Source of the DNA: Trebouxia sp. TZW2008
Lineage: Eukaryota; Chlorophyta; Trebouxiophyceae; Trebouxiales; Trebouxiaceae
Direction: 5' to 3'
DNA length: 64,000 nucleotides
Assembly (NCBI GenBank): GCA_002118135.1
Contig: BDIU01000204.1
Coordinates: 1 to 64,000 of the forward strand
The position numbers and the translations under genes were made by a program. The notes under the pieces were generated by a model, which did not search any database, was not told the DNA's origin, and saw nothing but the letters and a program-made list of their open reading frames with translations. Positions 61,101-64,000 of the stretch are shown in pieces. Positions within the stretch are counted from its first letter, which is position 1. Each line of letters begins with the position of its first letter.

Positions 61101-64000
61101 CCATGCTCATGTTGTCCTGGTGCATCAGCAGCTCTCTGACATATTTTGAGTCCACAAAATATTTGGCCCGCGTGGGGTGCTTCAGCGCATTGGCCACGGC
61201 CTGCTCTGCGGCCTTCAACCGCTCCTGCAACAGAGGATGCCCAGTGTTGTACCTGTCAAACTCCATTTCATTTACTCTGATCGGTTCTGTTCTGTTACTT
61301 CTGTTGCCATTCTTGCGAGAAAGAGAGTTGCTGCTTGTCCCAGAGCTGTTGGTCCTTTGCTCCAAGACACTGCCACTAATCTCTTGGTCATTCACGAAGT
61401 TGGTACAAAAGTGGTGGGCTTGGAGGTGCTGCTATAGCGCCATTTAACCAGCTCAAGGGTCATGTCTGTTCATTGCACAGGTGCACAGGTATACGTCAAA
61501 ACGGGCTACAATCTATGCGCTACTGCTACAATTCAACGAAGCCGTGCATGAGACACAAGTTGTCAACAATTGCTTTCGTTACGCTGCTCTTGCTGCATCC
61601 TGCCAATTGCAGGCTCTCTGTCCCCTGAGCTGGCTGACTGCGCATGTTTATGCTGCCAAAATAATGTTTCGGCCTTCGAAGCAAGTAACAAAACATCACA
61701 TCAGCCACAAATGCTTGCTGATGCTACGACATGGATGAAAATGCTCTGACATGTGGACATGCTCTGACAGCGCAGCAAATTTGTCAGACATCTGTACCTG
61801 GATGCTCAAGATGAGGCAGGCTCGCAATACAGGACTTTGGCCACTCACACCCTGCACCTTCGCTACACTGTGTAATGTGCCATTGTCATTACTGTGATGA
61901 TAGTGATTGTTTTATTCATGTTGACATGATTGTCACCGAGGATGTCACTATTGTTGTGATCATTTGTAGTAGTAGCAGGAAGGTTAGTGGTGACTATACC
62001 TCTGTGGTGATCATCTGACTGCGGTTGGCACATACATAATTTGGAAATGTCACTCACGAAAGGACAGTGAGATGGTGGTCTTACTGGGACCTGAGAAATG
62101 CATTGACAGTGCACACACAGTTTGAGACTGGCAGTACCTCTGTCAAGATTGTCTTGCTGGGATAGCACACACAGTTTGTAGCTGGCAGTGCCTCAGTGAT
62201 GAGCTTTTTGCTGGAGTGGGAGAACATCTGCGTTCTGATGCTGTGACAAGGGCTGTGCAGTACTGAGGAAAGCAGAGACTGGAGATGCCTCTGAGACGGT
62301 GGACTTGCTGGGACCTGAGAGATGCACTGACTGTTTGAGACCGGCAGTAACTCCGTTAAGATTGTCTTGCTGAGATTGCACACACAATTTGTAGCTGGCA
62401 GTGCCTCAGTGAGCTTCTTGCTGAAGAGGCAGAACATCTGCGTTCTGATGCCCTGACAAGGGCTGTGCAGTACTGAGGAAAAAGCAGTGACTGGAGGTAC
62501 CTCTGAGACAGTGGATTGCTGGGTCCTGAGAGATGCACTGACAGTGGACCCACAGTTTGTGACTGGCAGTATCTCTGTCACGGTTGGCTTGCTGGGGTTT
62601 GTAAGGGGCAGTGCCTCTGAGATTGTGGCTTTGCTGGGGTGGCTGTACATGTGCGTGCTCATGTTTTGACATGGGCATGTAGCACATGCAAAGGCTGGGA
62701 CTGGCAGTACCTCTGCCATGGTCATCTTACTGGCAAACACATTACTGGCACATACACAATCGGAATGTCATTCACAAAGAAATAGTACCTCTGAGATGGT
62801 GGATTTGCTGGGTTGGCTGTAGGGCTCAGGCTGGCGGGTGGTGGCCTTCACTCTCTGCAGGACTTGCTGCAGGCTGGGCCCTGCACTCATGATCTCTTGT
62901 ACACGATTGGCAGCCTCCGCCTTGCGCTGCTCCAGGCTGGCCTGCCTCAACTGCCGTGCAAACTCATGAGGTACGTCTATGGGCCCTGAACACATGGCAC
63001 ACATCTGATCACGCTATGTCGGTTTTGTGGGTTCTTCTGCTGCTCCAGGCTGACCTGCCGTAGCTGCCGTGCAAACTCATGCGGCACATTAGTAGGGCCT
63101 GCATGTTGGGCCTACATGTCAATCAGGGCCCAACGGTGCTAGTGAATAAAGCATACTGACCTGCCTGAACGGACTCATGATTTCACATGAGCTGTAGTGT
63201 CTCACATGCACCCGACGCCTTGTACTGCAGGCACTCTGCAATCTGTTCAGCTTCTCTGAGGTCTGTCCTCTGTCACAACACATGACAACTCAAGAACTGC
63301 TGCATGGGACCCCAAGGTACAACCCCAGGCCACTCTTGCAAGCCATGCAGGAGGACCCCATGCCTTGAAGCATTGACGACAATAGCAGCACCTCCCATGC
63401 CATTAAAAACACCAGTGAGGGGGAGCGTTAAGGTCAGAGAACACCACAACACAGGAGGGACAAATTGAAGACAACACAGCATGTACGAAATGCAGGATGT
63501 GGTTCCAGACCAAGCAGAGAGGACAACACAGCATGTTTGTTGATGCTGCAGTGTCCCAAAAAGCCAGACTGGCAGGAGCAAGAAACATGATGCTGCTGTT
63601 TAGTGTGCAGCTAGCTCATATGCAGTAAGCCACAAAGTATATCCACATCTGTATTGCAGCTTGAGCTGCAGTGTCATAACAAGTTTGTGCAGCCCAAGAC
63701 CACAAGTCAGATATGCTTGCACTTTGCAGCGCACTACACATAAACCAGGTGTACACTAAACAGCTGGTTTGCAATAGGGCGCTGGCAGGTTGTTTGATGC
63801 ATTTCAGCTTCAGCAGGTAACTCACGTGGTGGTGCAGCAGGGACACCCGCAACGCCAGTTGCATCTGCAGGGGGTGCAGCTGCCTGAGCATCTTCCAGAC
63901 CAGCTGCTTTGCCACTTTCTGTTGCTTCAGCAGCATCACCTTGGCTTCTTGCAGCTGCCTTGAGTGCATTCCTGCCCTGTGCTTTTGCTCCTGCTTCTGC
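58185..64000 (-). CDS. EDM2-like chromatin/RNA regulator, C-terminal part (5' end outside the window)
   Basis: Homologue of plant ENHANCED DOWNY MILDEW 2, a nuclear PHD-finger protein; only the C-terminal half is here. Exons in gene order: beyond 64000 to 63826 (Ala-rich linker), 62985-62789 (HEFARQLRQASLEQRKAEAA), 61224-61073 (ending VLAPFLHGK), 59983-59736 (YSSYGRHFTKEHLLKTVAQL, VDFSCGANAFVPLVKK), 59236-59038 (LVIGLNPPFGKNNQLARKF, RPRVIVLIVP), 58680-58185 (SFYVPGATAESWN, then LRVLLRQDW and a Pro/Gln-rich tail). Phases agree throughout. The block from FGRHFTK to the SFY-PG motif is the EDM2 methyltransferase-like fold: VDFSCG matches motif I and NPPFG a catalytic-type motif IV. Catalysis is unproven. 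Several exons have echoes in the introns. The PHD fingers should lie to the right of the window. Confidence 0.88.
58268..58425 (-). repeat. CAG-rich polyglutamine tract in the EDM2-like last exon
   Basis: CTG runs on the plus strand code Gln runs (APQQQQQQQIPQQLPQ, EQQQQQHMSQQ) in the minus-strand protein, a low-complexity tail typical of nuclear regulators. Length is likely to vary between strains. Confidence 0.85.
60071..60535 (-). repeat. Three echoes of the EDM2-like methyltransferase-fold exon start
   Basis: On the minus strand, copies at about 60535-60465 (YSSHGGHFTKEHLLQQ), 60390-60310 and 60182-60071 (CSSYGRRFTKEHLLQQVAQLLSF...) lie upstream of the real exon (59983-59736). The copy nearest the exon is nearly full length for the first 110 bases and contains an altered motif I (VNCSYGA). 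Confidence 0.9.
60810..60910. repeat. Dispersed intronic repeat, copy 3 (EDM2-like intron)
   Basis: GGCTGCAGTGGCTCC, AGTAAGGACA and GGGACCAAAGCAGTCGTCACAAAGAGGAG match the right half of the copy at 50635-50710. Confidence 0.6.
62081..62740 (-). repeat. Eight or more echoes of an EDM2-like exon end (SKSTISE)
   Basis: Downstream of the exon 62985-62789, the intron repeats segments coding SK-T-SE/TE-LP about every 50-110 bp on the minus strand (KMTMAEVLP, SKATISEALP, SKPTVTEILP, QQSTVSEVPP, KKLTEALP, SKTILTELLP, KKLITEALP, SKTILTEVLP). Each includes the GAGGTAC-type donor context. The array leaves a 219-codon open frame that is not a gene. Confidence 0.85.
63035..63110 (-). repeat. Echo of an EDM2-like exon start
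   Basis: The minus strand reads CAG/GCCCTACTAATGTGCCGCATGAGTTTGCACGGCAGCTACGG, a copy of the acceptor and front of the exon at 62985 (GPIDVPHEFARQLRQ). It is followed by divergence. Confidence 0.88.

Overview
The window is nuclear DNA of an intron-rich eukaryote, most likely a green alga. A trebouxiophyte is my best guess, at low confidence. Evidence: a plant/fungal-type single-subunit organellar RNA polymerase with a presequence, a plant-lineage EDM2-like protein, a secreted alpha carbonic anhydrase, GT-AG introns with occasional GC-AG ones, and base composition near 50 percent G+C. Introns look poor in CpG and rich in TG/CA words; gene starts and exons keep CpG. No rRNA, tRNA, CRISPR array or transposase/reverse-transcriptase gene was recognised.

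Layout, left to right: organellar RNA polymerase (+, 286-10888, 16 exons, 1109 aa); a TMEM14-family membrane protein (-, 11677-12139, 2 exons) sharing a 153-bp divergent promoter with an R3H/DEIH RNA helicase carrying ankyrin repeats (+, 12293-27033, 19 exons, 1264 aa); a small secreted Cys-rich protein (-, 28662-29114); RCL1, an 18S rRNA processing factor (-, 29933-33184, 7 exons, 364 aa), divergent from a full-length ABCC transporter (+, 33580-51140, 25 exons, 1516 aa) that may host a nested antisense gene (47337-47748); an intronless F-box/LRR protein (-, 51719-53272), divergent from an alpha carbonic anhydrase (+, 53804-55063, 3 exons); an unrecognised small acidic protein (+, 56282-57122, 5 exons); and the C-terminal part of an EDM2-like protein (-, 58185 to beyond 64000). 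I rebuilt exon chains by hand from splice consensus, reading phase and family conservation. Every chain closes in frame, which is good support, but single junctions remain predictions.

The most striking feature is not a gene. In the large multi-exon genes, exon after exon is flanked in its neighbouring introns by one to several decayed copies of itself or of its splice-junction end, here called exon echoes. They are in the same orientation, near their source, often keep the AG acceptor or GT/GC donor, and usually carry frameshifts or stops. At least 25 exons of five unrelated genes show this, so it looks like a genome-wide process of local tandem duplication that grows introns. A second distinct signal is a roughly 196-bp near-perfect hairpin in a helicase intron (22643-22838).

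The genes do not form one pathway. Themes are organellar transcription, RNA metabolism (helicase, RCL1), transport, inorganic carbon use, ubiquitin targeting and chromatin/RNA control. The EDM2-like gene is notable because Arabidopsis EDM2 acts on genes with repeat-laden introns, the very architecture seen here.
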